NCBI GenBank assembly: GCA_043721855.1
Contig: JAYSPY010000002.1
Span: 1 to 64,000, forward strand
Direction of reading: 5' to 3'
DNA: 64,000 bases
From: JACMNW01 sp043721855
Lineage (GTDB): Bacteria > Pseudomonadota > Alphaproteobacteria > Rhodobacterales > Rhodobacteraceae
The translations under genes were made by a program, and so were the position numbers. Each line of letters begins with the position of its first letter. The first letter of the stretch is position 1. Below are positions 16,429 through 25,261 of this stretch, piece after piece. The notes under the pieces were generated by a model that ran no database searches, was not told the DNA's origin, and was given only the letters and a program-made list of their open reading frames with translations.

Positions 16429-17081
16429 TTGCGCTGCAAAACCTGACCAAGACATTTCAATTGGGCGGCGTGGCAAAAACCGTGCTGCACAAGACCGATA
16501 TGGTGTTCCCGTCGGGCAAATCCGTGGCTTTGCTGGGCCGCAATGGTGCGGGCAAATCCACCCTGCTGCGGCTAATTGCGGGCACGCTGAACCCGACATC
16601 TGGTCAGGTGCGCCGGGTGGGATCGGTGTCTTGGCCGGTTGGGTTTGCGGGGTCTTTTCACGGCGATCTGACGGGCGCGCAAAATACCCGGTTCATTGCC
16701 CGGATCTACGGCGTCGATGGCGACGAATTGATAGATTTCACCGCCAGTTTTGCCGATCTAGGCGCGCATTTTCGCCTGCCCTTTCGCACCTATTCATCGG
16801 GGATGAAGGCGCGCCTCGCGTTTGGCGTATCCATGGGCATCGCATTCGATACTTATCTGGTGGACGAGGTGACCGCCGTCGGAGACGCGGTCTTTCGCAC
16901 CAAAAGCAACGCGCTTTTCCTGGCCCGAATGCAACAAGCAGGGTCCGTTGTGGTCAGCCATTCCATGGGTCTTGTGCGCGAACTTTGCGATGCCGCCGCC
17001 GTGCTGGAGGCGGGGAAGATGATCTATTACGACGATGTCGCCGCCGCAATAGACCACCACGAACGCAACTTATTGGGATAG
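16425..17081 (+). CDS. kpsT: Capsular polysaccharide ABC exporter ATP-binding protein (KpsT-like)
   Basis: A 218-residue ATPase powering polysaccharide export. Walker A is LLGRNGAGKSTLLRL (about residues 37-51), the ABC signature region is TYSSGMKARLAFG, Walker B is DTYLVDEVTAVGD, and the H-loop is VVVSHS. Length matches KpsT. TTG 16425 was chosen: it overlaps the kpsE stop as TTGA and puts the canonical first strand (IALQNLTKTF) at the N-terminus. The unusual start codon may lower expression relative to kpsE. It works with KpsM, encoded divergently. Confidence 0.88.
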   Translation: MIALQNLTKTFQLGGVAKTVLHKTDMVFPSGKSVALLGRNGAGKSTLLRLIAGTLNPTSGQVRRVGSVSWPVGFAGSFHGDLTGAQNTRFIARIYGVDGDELIDFTASFADLGAHFRLPFRTYSSGMKARLAFGVSMGIAFDTYLVDEVTAVGDAVFRTKSNALFLARMQQAGSVVVSHSMGLVRELCDAAAVLEAGKMIYYDDVAAAIDHHERNLLG

Positions 17082-17087
17082 CATTCT

Positions 17088-17109
17088 GATTTTTGGTCTG
17101 CCAAAAATC
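17088..17109. terminator. Perfect hairpin between convergent kpsT and RTX genes
   Basis: GATTTTTGG (17088-17096) pairs perfectly with CCAAAAATC (17101-17109) across a TCTG loop. The stem carries its own T and A runs, as in a bidirectional rho-independent terminator. It begins 7 bases after the kpsT stop and ends 7 bases before the RTX gene's stop. Confidence 0.55.
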
Positions 17110-17116
17110 GAACCGC

Positions 17117-19561
17117 TTAAAGAAGGTCAATCGCCCCAGCCAGACCCGATAAACTGCTGATCCCCAGCAACGTCAATGTCGCGCCGGTCCCAAAATCAAA
17201 CACAACCGTGGTGCCAATCACCGACGCATAGGTTGAAACCACGTCTTGTGCCGTCAGACCACCACCATAAAGGCCATCTTCTATCAACAATCGGTCAAGG
17301 TCTGACAGGCGAAAATCTTCGACCACATCGCGCCCGGCGTTAAATACAAACGTATCGCCATGCGTGCCCCCGCGCAGCGAGTCGTTATCCGTGCCACCAT
17401 CCAGACGGTCCGCCCCCGATCCGCCGTTCAGATAATCATTGCCACCCCGGCCATACAGAAAATCACCCCCATCGCGGCCAAACAGTTGATTGGCATAGCT
17501 GGTGCCAAACATGCTGTCATTGAACGCACTGCCCGCCAGATCTTCGATGCTGACATACACATCGCCCACCGCTTCACCAGTGTTGAATTGGCTCGATTGC
17601 AGATCAACCACTACGCCAGCGGTGCTTTCAGAATACTGTGCCCGATCACGCCCGATGCCGCCATTCAGCGTATCCTCGCCGACCCCGCCAAACAGCACAT
17701 CATCGCCAACACCACCGTCCAGCACATCATTGCCACGCCGCCCGAACAGATAATCTACGTTGTTTTCACCCCGCAGGATGTTATCGCCAAACGTCCCGCG
17801 AATATTGTCCGGCCCGTAGCCACCAATGACGCCTTCGATGGAAATATGCCTGTCGCCGGTAGCCAACTGGGTGTTCAGATCGGGGTAAAGCAAATCTATC
17901 CGCTGGCTGCCGCGCCCTTCGGTGTAATCTGCAAAATCAAATCCAGCACCGCCGTCCATCAAATCGGCACCAGTTGATCCTACCAATACATCATCACCAG
18001 CCCCGCCTTGCAGGGTTTCCATGCCCGGCACACCTTCCAGCCGCAGCCCCACCACCGCCGTATCTGCGCCAATATGCCAAAGTCCGAACAGGTCTGATGA
18101 CAGAAATGCGCCCAGATCAATCGGTTGACCATTGGCCGATTGCACAACCAAAACCTCATCCTGAAAGGTAATTATGGCCCCGGTTACCGTCTGCTCTATT
18201 CCAAGCGCATCCACCGAATACACCCGCCCCCAGCCGGTCAGATCAAGCCGGTCAATGCCCGCCTGATAATCCACAATCACATCTTCGGCGCCATCACGCG
18301 TCAGCACGAAAATATCTGCCCCCGCCCCACCAGACAGCGTGTCGTTGCCGGTGCCATCCAGCAAAATATCGCTGCCATCGCCGCCCAGAAGCAGGTCTTG
18401 GCCGCCACCGCCAGACAAAATATCGGCGCCGGTCCCGCCCGTCAGCGTATCGTCCACTGCGCTGCCTGTCTGCATTGGCGGCAGCTCCCCCGGATCAAGC
18501 CGCAGCCGCGTGATGCCAAGCCCTTCGCCTGCGACAAAGACTTCGATTTTGCCACCCACCTCGATTGCTTCTATCGCGGTGATATTGTGCAGCCCCATGC
18601 CGGGGGCCTGCAACTGGCTTGCCACCAGCAACAACTTGCCCCCGGGCAACAAGGTGAACAGGTTCAGGCCATCATCACCGCCGCCCGCAACCACAAAAAC
18701 CCGGTCGCCCACCTGCACAACCGCCGAAGTTTGCACGCCCTGAAACCGCGTATCAAGCGTATCTGCCACATGGTCTGTCACTTTCAGCGATCCGTCAGGT
18801 TGCACCGCCAAAACGCTGATCGACGATGTCGCCCCTGCGGACACCAAAAGATAGGTAATGCCCCCCATCACCACTGACCGCACGTCATTTGGGTCATTGA
18901 TACCAAGACCGCCCGTGGCACCGATCGTGCTGGTTTGTTGCAAAAGCCCCGTTGGTCCTACCCGAAACAGCATGATCGCATCGCGCACCCGCGACGTGGC
19001 AGCCAAAAAGGTTTGCCCGCCACTTTGGACCGTGGTCATCGACGTGATGTCGATGCCTTGCTGATTTGGGCCCAGCGTCAGCGTGCCGATGGCAACCATT
19101 TCTCCATTCGGTGCCAGCCGAAGGCATTGGATTGACGATTGCCCATAGGTGCTGATGTATTCCAGTGTGTTACCGCCCACCACGGCCATAGTCTGCGCCG
19201 ATACCACGCCGGGCGGGCTGGCATTGATGGTTACAGCGGTGCCAAAGCTGCCATCTGCGACCAGCCTCCAGCCGCCCATCCGCGGCATGCTGGCCCCCAT
19301 CACAAGAACGCTGGCCACGCCGTTCAAAACTGCCATTTCCAACCGCGCCGGGGCTGGCAGCATGGTGTTTGTTGCCGTGGGTTCCTGGTCAAGCAGCGTC
19401 ATTTGCGCACCCACATCCAGCGCGGATACCCCCCCGCCTGCCCGTGTGGCCGAATATAGCCGGGTGACCCCGCCTGACTGCACAATTTCGAGGTCGGTTA
19501 TTCCGCTTAGCAGATTAACCGGCCCACCCAGAAACGTCTCGACGACATCAAATGTATACAC
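17117..19561 (-). CDS. Large RTX calcium-binding protein with probable N-terminal beta-propeller
   Basis: An 814-residue protein beginning at GTG 19561, preceded by a GGGTGAT-type ribosome-binding site. Residues 1-360 show repeated beta-blade-like strands (for example TYLLVSAGATSSISVLAV and VFVVAGGGDDGLNLF), suggesting a propeller. From about 365 onward there are several blocks of RTX nonapeptides of GGxGxDxLx type (for example GGTGADILSGGGGQD and GGAGDDVL), separated by sheet-rich linkers. The C-terminal 60 residues are hydrophobic and sheet-like, as in type I secretion signals. There is no Sec signal. It is probably secreted and calcium-folded at the cell surface. No matching exporter is in the window. 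No protease zinc motif was noticed, so enzyme activity is unassigned. Confidence 0.75.
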   Translation of the reverse strand: MYTFDVVETFLGGPVNLLSGITDLEIVQSGGVTRLYSATRAGGGVSALDVGAQMTLLDQEPTATNTMLPAPARLEMAVLNGVASVLVMGASMPRMGGWRLVADGSFGTAVTINASPPGVVSAQTMAVVGGNTLEYISTYGQSSIQCLRLAPNGEMVAIGTLTLGPNQQGIDITSMTTVQSGGQTFLAATSRVRDAIMLFRVGPTGLLQQTSTIGATGGLGINDPNDVRSVVMGGITYLLVSAGATSSISVLAVQPDGSLKVTDHVADTLDTRFQGVQTSAVVQVGDRVFVVAGGGDDGLNLFTLLPGGKLLLVASQLQAPGMGLHNITAIEAIEVGGKIEVFVAGEGLGITRLRLDPGELPPMQTGSAVDDTLTGGTGADILSGGGGQDLLLGGDGSDILLDGTGNDTLSGGAGADIFVLTRDGAEDVIVDYQAGIDRLDLTGWGRVYSVDALGIEQTVTGAIITFQDEVLVVQSANGQPIDLGAFLSSDLFGLWHIGADTAVVGLRLEGVPGMETLQGGAGDDVLVGSTGADLMDGGAGFDFADYTEGRGSQRIDLLYPDLNTQLATGDRHISIEGVIGGYGPDNIRGTFGDNILRGENNVDYLFGRRGNDVLDGGVGDDVLFGGVGEDTLNGGIGRDRAQYSESTAGVVVDLQSSQFNTGEAVGDVYVSIEDLAGSAFNDSMFGTSYANQLFGRDGGDFLYGRGGNDYLNGGSGADRLDGGTDNDSLRGGTHGDTFVFNAGRDVVEDFRLSDLDRLLIEDGLYGGGLTAQDVVSTYASVIGTTVVFDFGTGATLTLLGISSLSGLAGAIDLL

Positions 19562-19706
19562 GTCTTATCACCCACAACACGGCTGGACACCTGAGGGCAG
19601 GTTAGCTTGCACAGATTTGCCATTCCTTAATGGATTGCAGCCAAGCTTAATCACCGCGATTTTTGCGCGCGGTATTATTTGATGCATCCGTGGGGGCGCA
19701 AATACC

Positions 19707-20630
19707 ATGTCTGAACCGCATGTGACGATTCTGATGGCCACCTGCAATGACGCGCAGTTTTTGCCTGCGCAGTTGGAAAGCCTGATCACACAAACCCATC
19801 AAAACTGGTCGCTGATGGTCAGTGATGACGGCTCATGCGATGCAACGGTTCCGCTGTTGCTGGCGTTTGACCAGGCGCATCCGGCGCGGTGCTTGCGCCT
19901 GATCAACGGGCCACGGCTAGGGTCGGCCTCGCAAAACTTTCTGTCTTTGCTTGTGCGAAACGATCTTCCAAAAGGCCTGATCGCCCTCGCCGATCAAGAT
20001 GATGTCTGGCTGCCAAATAAACTTGCGCGCGCAGCAGGTCACTTGGCGCAATGCCCGGAAAACCTGCCCGCGATCTATGCTACTGAAAGCGTGCTTACCG
20101 ATCAAAACCTTACCCCACTACGCCAGAAAAACACACAAACTGGTCACCCCAGTTTTCGCAACGCATTGGTACAGAACCTTTTTTCCGGGCATTCTACCGT
20201 GCTTAATGCGGCGGCTGTTGATCTTGTAAGATCTGCGGGCCGTCCGCACAACGTCGCCTTTCATGATTGGTGGCTATACCAGCTTGTCGCGGGCGCGGGC
20301 GGGCTTTGTTTGCTGGATCCTGCGCAAACAGTCTTTTATCGCCAGCATGGCCGCAATGTCTTTGGCGCGTCGCATGGGGTTAACGGCGCGATCCGACGGC
20401 TAAAACACCTTGTGCGCAATGACTATGGCGCATGGCTTGCAGGCCATTGGCAGGCTTTGTACGACGCTCGGCACCTCCTTACGCCGGAGGCGCGCGCTTT
20501 GGTCGGCGACCTGTTGGACCAATCCTCACAAGAACACCGCGCCACACAGTTTCGCCGGCTGCGTTTGCACCGCGCATCTGCAAAAGGCACTGCCGCCCTT
20601 TGGCTGGCGGCGCGGTTGGGCTGGCTGTAA
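19707..20630 (+). CDS. GT2 family glycosyltransferase (rhamnosyltransferase-like)
   Basis: A 307-residue GT-A enzyme. It opens with VTILMATCNDAQFLPAQL, has the nucleotide-binding SDDGSCDAT motif, and the ALADQDDVWLP motif (DxD equivalent) typical of rhamnosyltransferase-like GT2 proteins; the AFHDWWLYQL block matches the acceptor-side region of that subfamily. It has no membrane anchor. It lies between the RTX gene (divergent) and manC (78 bases downstream, same strand), so manC and this gene probably act in the same polymer pathway. Donor sugar not determined; rhamnose or mannose are plausible. Confidence 0.75.
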   Translation: MSEPHVTILMATCNDAQFLPAQLESLITQTHQNWSLMVSDDGSCDATVPLLLAFDQAHPARCLRLINGPRLGSASQNFLSLLVRNDLPKGLIALADQDDVWLPNKLARAAGHLAQCPENLPAIYATESVLTDQNLTPLRQKNTQTGHPSFRNALVQNLFSGHSTVLNAAAVDLVRSAGRPHNVAFHDWWLYQLVAGAGGLCLLDPAQTVFYRQHGRNVFGASHGVNGAIRRLKHLVRNDYGAWLAGHWQALYDARHLLTPEARALVGDLLDQSSQEHRATQFRRLRLHRASAKGTAALWLAARLGWL

Positions 20631-20708
20631 CCCATCAAGGGCCTTGCGGAATTATCCACTCAACCTAATGTGGAAATGCATAGCATTTTATGGATAAATC
20701 TTTTTGCG

Positions 20709-22142
20709 ATGACGCCGCTAACTCCTGTTCTTCTTTGTGGCGGTTCAGGCACGCGCCTATGGCCCCTGTCGCGCAAAAGCTACCCCAAGCAATTCGTGTC
20801 CCTTATGGGCGATCAAAGCCTGTTTCAGACGGCGTTGCACCGCATGACTGGCGCTGATTTTGGCGCAGCCCTGATCATCACCAACAGCGATTTTCGTTTT
20901 ATCGTCACTGAACAACTGGCTGCCATTGGTGCAGAGGCCAGCGCGATTTTGATCGAGCCTGAAGGCCGCAATACTGCCCCCGCCATTCTGGCCGCCGCCT
21001 TGCATCTGGCGCAAACTGACCCCGGCGCGCTGCTGCTTATCGCGCCGTCAGATCACGTCATGCCAGATACTGCAGGATTTCACGCGGCCATCGCCGCCGC
21101 GCGTCCCGCCGCGCAATCGGATCGGATTGTCACCTTTGGCATCACGCCAGACCGGGCTGAAACCGGCTATGGCTGGCTGGAACTGGCAGAACTGGCAGAA
21201 GACGGACCATCAAACCTGATCCGTTTTGTCGAAAAACCGGGTGCTGCAATCGCCGCCGAAATGCTGTCATCGGGTCGATTTTTGTGGAACGCAGGCATAT
21301 ACCTTGCCACGGCAACAACGCTGATCAGCGCCTTTGAAAAGCACGCCCCACATTTGATAGACCCGGTACAATCTGCCCTGAACCTTGCCAAAGCTGACCT
21401 TGGCTTTGTGCGTCTCGCCTCTGATCCCTGGGCGCTGGCTGAGGCCATTTCCATTGATTATGCCGTGATGGAACACATGCCCGATCTGGTGGTCATGCCC
21501 TTATCGTCCGGTTGGTCCGATCTTGGCGATTGGGATGCGGTTGCGCGCGAAAGCGTACCCAACGATCAGGGCAATGTGCATTACGGCAACGCGCATACGA
21601 TGGATTGCACCGATAGCATCTTGCGCGCAGAAACCGACGGGCTGGCGCTGGTGGGCATTGGTCTTGATAACATCATCGCCATCGCCATGCCCGATGCCGT
21701 TTTGGTTGCGGACCGCAGGCGTGCGCAGGATGTGCGCCTTGCGGTCACCATGTTGAAGGCAAACCAACACCAGCAGGCCGAAACCTTTCCGCGCGATCAC
21801 CGCCCTTGGGGGTGGTTTGACAGGTTGGTCACCGGGGATGGTTTTCAAGTCAAACGCATCGTTGTGCATCCCGGTGCCGCCCTTAGCCTGCAAAGCCATC
21901 TCCACCGCGCGGAACATTGGATCGTTGTGTCAGGCACGGCAACCGTCACCCTGGACGGCGTTCAGACCTGTGTGCAGCAAAACCAATCCATCTTTATCCC
22001 GCAAGGGGCCAAGCACCGCCTGCAAAACCAAACCACCAAACCGATGGTTCTGATCGAAGTGCAAACCGGCAGCTATTTCGGCGAGGATGATATCACACGG
22101 TATGAAGACCTTTACGCGCGCGGGCCCGCCAAAAGCCTTTAA
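20709..22142 (+). CDS. manC: Mannose-1-phosphate guanylyltransferase / mannose-6-phosphate isomerase (ManC/AlgA type II)
   Basis: A 477-residue bifunctional enzyme making GDP-mannose from mannose-1-P and interconverting Fru-6-P and Man-6-P. The N-terminal domain has the pyrophosphorylase signature LLCGGSGTRLWPLSRKSYPK, FVEKPGAAIA, and WNAGIYLA. The C-terminal cupin (about residues 355-470) has RPWGWFDRL, SLQSHLHRAEHW with metal-binding His residues, and IPQGAKHRLQN. Start at 20709 gives the normal length; the frame extends 13 codons upstream without homology. It supplies GDP-mannose, or GDP-sugars derived from it, to the polysaccharide locus. Confidence 0.88.
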   Translation: MTPLTPVLLCGGSGTRLWPLSRKSYPKQFVSLMGDQSLFQTALHRMTGADFGAALIITNSDFRFIVTEQLAAIGAEASAILIEPEGRNTAPAILAAALHLAQTDPGALLLIAPSDHVMPDTAGFHAAIAAARPAAQSDRIVTFGITPDRAETGYGWLELAELAEDGPSNLIRFVEKPGAAIAAEMLSSGRFLWNAGIYLATATTLISAFEKHAPHLIDPVQSALNLAKADLGFVRLASDPWALAEAISIDYAVMEHMPDLVVMPLSSGWSDLGDWDAVARESVPNDQGNVHYGNAHTMDCTDSILRAETDGLALVGIGLDNIIAIAMPDAVLVADRRRAQDVRLAVTMLKANQHQQAETFPRDHRPWGWFDRLVTGDGFQVKRIVVHPGAALSLQSHLHRAEHWIVVSGTATVTLDGVQTCVQQNQSIFIPQGAKHRLQNQTTKPMVLIEVQTGSYFGEDDITRYEDLYARGPAKSL

Positions 22143-22146
22143 CCGA

Positions 22147-22176
22147 ACGCGGCCCTTCCCGAAGGAAAGACCGCGT
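22147..22176. terminator. Compound hairpin between convergent manC and the fibre-like gene
   Basis: ACGCGG (22147-22152) pairs with CCGCGT (22171-22176), and an inner stem CCTTC/GAAGG lies at 22154-22165. It sits between two converging stops, which favours transcription termination, though no T run follows. Confidence 0.4.
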
Positions 22177-22181
22177 GCAGA

Positions 22182-25169
22182 TCAATAGTCGCTTTCAATA
22201 TAGCATTTGGCGATTTCGATGTTATCCGCCGCCGCCACCGCCCCATTTCGGCATTCACATTTGAACGCCAACCCCGTGTTCACCGCCGGAATATCGGTCG
22301 TGTAACTTGTGTCCAGCACCACCGCCCCGGTTTGCAAATTGATGATGCGAACAAATACCTCAGCAGTGTTTGGCTTTGCGTGCATCACCAGATCGTAGCC
22401 ATCAATGGTATTGCGCGCGGCCCCGGTGCCCAGATCCACCTTGGTGGCAACGCCTGTTCCGTCATTGCGCAACAAGAACCAGTTGCCGGTGCTAAGATCA
22501 GCCGCGTCATACCCCATGCCGATCATATTCAGCAGTGCCGATGCATCTGTCGTCAACCCGGCAGTAGATGCGCACAGCCCGACAAACTTTTGCCCACCTG
22601 CCAAGTTGATATTCATCCCCAGTTGCGCCCGGAAAAAGAAGCCGCCAAAGCCCGCGGTATTCCCCAAAAACCATTGGCCATAAGCGGTGCGAATGCCCGA
22701 TGTTGTGCCGGCTGTGGTGCTGGTTTGAATGCGCGTGCGCCGGGTCGCCTGCCAACGGTTTGCCGAAGCAAAGGTCTGCTGGTGTGAAATCGTCACCGAT
22801 GCCGTCAGCACGCCACCTGTGACCAAAGGAATGGTGGTGCTGATGGCTGGCGTTACCAAAAATACCGAATTGCCGTGTAGAGCCGTTTGCAGCTCGTATG
22901 GCTGGTTGGCAGCGGCCCGCAGTTTTGGCACCGCACGGCCAGCCGTCAAATTTGCATAAGCCAAAAGACCAGTGGCAGGTGCCGCAGGATCAGCGGTCTG
23001 AACCAGCTTCAAATTGCCCGTGTCAATTTCCACATTCGCGGCCCCGTCAAAGGCGGATGAATTGTTGAACTGCACTTTGCCAGACACGCCCCCCGGTGCA
23101 CCGGCCGCTGGCGTGGCGAACGATCCATCCGCCCGCAGGAATGTTGTCGTCCCACCACCAGACGCGGGCACCAACCCCTTTAGCGCACTGGTAAACGTAT
23201 CCAGCATCGCCGTCGTCTGCGTGCCCGTCAGATCAAGCGGGTCACCCGCAACCCCTGTGTTATTTCCCTTGATTGTCGCCGCGTTCATATTGGCTAACTT
23301 GGCGTTGGTCACTGCATCATTGGCAATCGTGGTGGCATTGCTGCCGACAGGGGCCGTCACATCCCCGGTCAACGCCGCCCGCACCAGCGATGGCGTAGCA
23401 TCCGTATATACCAGCGACGGGTTGACCATCGCGCCAATAGCATCCTGCGCCGCCTCGTCGAAGTCAGTCACCTGCGTAGACGGAATTGCAATCGCCACAT
23501 TCGCCGCAGCCGTCGTCAACCCCTTGGCATTGATGGTAAATGTCGGGATTGCTGTGGCCGCCCCAAAGGCCCCCACATTCGCATTCACGGTTGCAAGCGT
23601 CAGCGCGGTCGCCCCGGTTGCATCGCCTGTATGGGTGGCGTTGGTCACCTTGGCCGTGCTTGCCGCCACCGCCGCATTTGCCGCCACCGCCGCGTCAAAA
23701 TCGCTGATCGTCGCGGCAATTTGCGTGCCTGTATGGTTCGCGCGGGCCAAAAGCGTGGCATCTGCACTGTTTGCCGTAGCCCCGTTTGCCACGTTCAACA
23801 TGGTGCGCGCCTGCGTGGCCGTCAAAGCCTCTGGCACGCCGGTACCTGCCGTGCTGCGCCCCAGGATCGAGGCTGTTGCCACGCTTGCCATCTTGGCCAG
23901 CGTCACCACGCCTGGATCAATCGCCCAAGCCGTGCCCGCACCAGTTACTGTGATATCGCCCTTGTCGCCGTCAGCAACACCAGCGCCCGCGCCAATTACC
24001 TGCGTAACACCCGCAGCCCGAACCTTGATTTCACCCGAGGTGCTGTTGTGCCAGATCATCCCGTTCACCGGGCTGGCCGGATCACTGGCCTGCCCGCCCA
24101 ATATCGCCGGGTTCGCCAGCGTCATCCGCCCATTGGCCGCATCGGCGCTGAACACATCGCTAAACGCCGTGCCATCCGCACTGACCCGCAACGCGGTTGC
24201 ATCGGTGCCAATCAGGCCAAACTGCGCCCGCGTGCTGAACCCGGTTTTCAACGCGATAGCCGCACTATCCCCCACCGCCGCCTTGTTCACCGTGGCCTCG
24301 ACCCCGGCCCCCGCATGGTTGAACAATACCGCCGCCGCGTTGGCCGTGAACCCGCCCGAAAACACCTTCGCCCCGGTAAAAGTCTGCGCCCCCGCCAAAA
24401 CCGCAATCTCACTGGTGGTATTTGGCAAGGTATAGGTCCGTGTCGTGCCCGTGGTCAGCCCTGACAGCGAAAACTGCGCCACCTTGGTGGCGTCGCCCGC
24501 ATCTTTCAGCGCAAATCCAGCGCTCGAAATTCCCTGCGGCAACGATACAATCCCACTTGCCGCCGCAACTGTCATCGCCGTGTTAAATGCTGATCCGGTG
24601 CCGCTGACTTTCAGCGAAAAATCATCCGATCCCGCCAAGCCCATTTCCGCCCGGCCTGAAAATCCGGTCTGAAACAGCAAACTGCCGGTATCCCCCACCG
24701 CCGCCTTGTTCACCTTCACCTGATGCCCGGCACCCACGTTGGAAAACAGCGATGCCGTCGCCTGCACCGACAAGCGGTTCGTCGTATCTGCCGTGGCATT
24801 CACCCCGAAAATCGCGGCTGATGTCGGGGCGGTCGGCAAGCCCCAAGCAACACCCGCGTAAACCACCGTCACGCTTTCGGCCAGAACATGGGCCTGCCAA
24901 CCCTGCAATGGCGCAAAGAACTGCCACCCCGTGCTGGTAAAAAGCGCTATTTTCCCAACCTGCCCGGCCCACGTGCCAACTGCGCCCGCCGCCACAATAT
25001 GGCGGTCCCCGACCGATGGCAGCGCCGGGGCAGCGCTTAGATTGCGGTTCAAAACCGCAAGCTGCACCATCACATCCAACAGCCGCAGCGCCTCGTTATG
25101 GGTGACATGTTTTTGCGCCTGCGCAGGCATGATCAGGGGCAAGGAAAGAATTGGGGATATATCGGGCAT
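22182..25169 (-). CDS. DUF2793 / phage tail-fibre-like protein
   Basis: A 995-residue protein. ATG 25169 follows an excellent GGAGGT site at the right spacing. Residues 1-110 match DUF2793, with LPLIMPAQAQKHVTHNEAL near the start and the GWQFFAPLQGWQAHV strand. Two related modules follow (about 140-200 and 280-340, each containing VNKAAVGD and a TGFS(G/T)RA phrase). Then comes a region typical of phage tail fibres (GDKGDITVTGAGTAWAI, LAKMASVATASILGR). The C-terminal 250 residues are sheet-rich, perhaps a receptor-binding head. There is no signal peptide and no other phage gene nearby. It probably assembles as a trimeric fibre. Unlinked fibre or spike genes serve gene transfer agents in Rhodobacter, an attractive but unproven explanation. 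Confidence 0.7.
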   Translation of the reverse strand: MPDISPILSLPLIMPAQAQKHVTHNEALRLLDVMVQLAVLNRNLSAAPALPSVGDRHIVAAGAVGTWAGQVGKIALFTSTGWQFFAPLQGWQAHVLAESVTVVYAGVAWGLPTAPTSAAIFGVNATADTTNRLSVQATASLFSNVGAGHQVKVNKAAVGDTGSLLFQTGFSGRAEMGLAGSDDFSLKVSGTGSAFNTAMTVAAASGIVSLPQGISSAGFALKDAGDATKVAQFSLSGLTTGTTRTYTLPNTTSEIAVLAGAQTFTGAKVFSGGFTANAAAVLFNHAGAGVEATVNKAAVGDSAAIALKTGFSTRAQFGLIGTDATALRVSADGTAFSDVFSADAANGRMTLANPAILGGQASDPASPVNGMIWHNSTSGEIKVRAAGVTQVIGAGAGVADGDKGDITVTGAGTAWAIDPGVVTLAKMASVATASILGRSTAGTGVPEALTATQARTMLNVANGATANSADATLLARANHTGTQIAATISDFDAAVAANAAVAASTAKVTNATHTGDATGATALTLATVNANVGAFGAATAIPTFTINAKGLTTAAANVAIAIPSTQVTDFDEAAQDAIGAMVNPSLVYTDATPSLVRAALTGDVTAPVGSNATTIANDAVTNAKLANMNAATIKGNNTGVAGDPLDLTGTQTTAMLDTFTSALKGLVPASGGGTTTFLRADGSFATPAAGAPGGVSGKVQFNNSSAFDGAANVEIDTGNLKLVQTADPAAPATGLLAYANLTAGRAVPKLRAAANQPYELQTALHGNSVFLVTPAISTTIPLVTGGVLTASVTISHQQTFASANRWQATRRTRIQTSTTAGTTSGIRTAYGQWFLGNTAGFGGFFFRAQLGMNINLAGGQKFVGLCASTAGLTTDASALLNMIGMGYDAADLSTGNWFLLRNDGTGVATKVDLGTGAARNTIDGYDLVMHAKPNTAEVFVRIINLQTGAVVLDTSYTTDIPAVNTGLAFKCECRNGAVAAADNIEIAKCYIESDY

Positions 25170-25261
25170 AGCTACCTCCGCAGACCGCATTGATCCGCGA
25201 CACTATTCAACCCTGCTGAACGCCGTGTAACCCCACCGCCCGCACCCTGTGCAACAGCCCG

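Noticed and set aside
23014..24435. Long plus-strand open frame opposite the fibre-like gene
   Set aside because: It is an antisense shadow of a high-G+C repetitive gene, with an Ala/Val-rich translation, no ribosome-binding site and no family resemblance.
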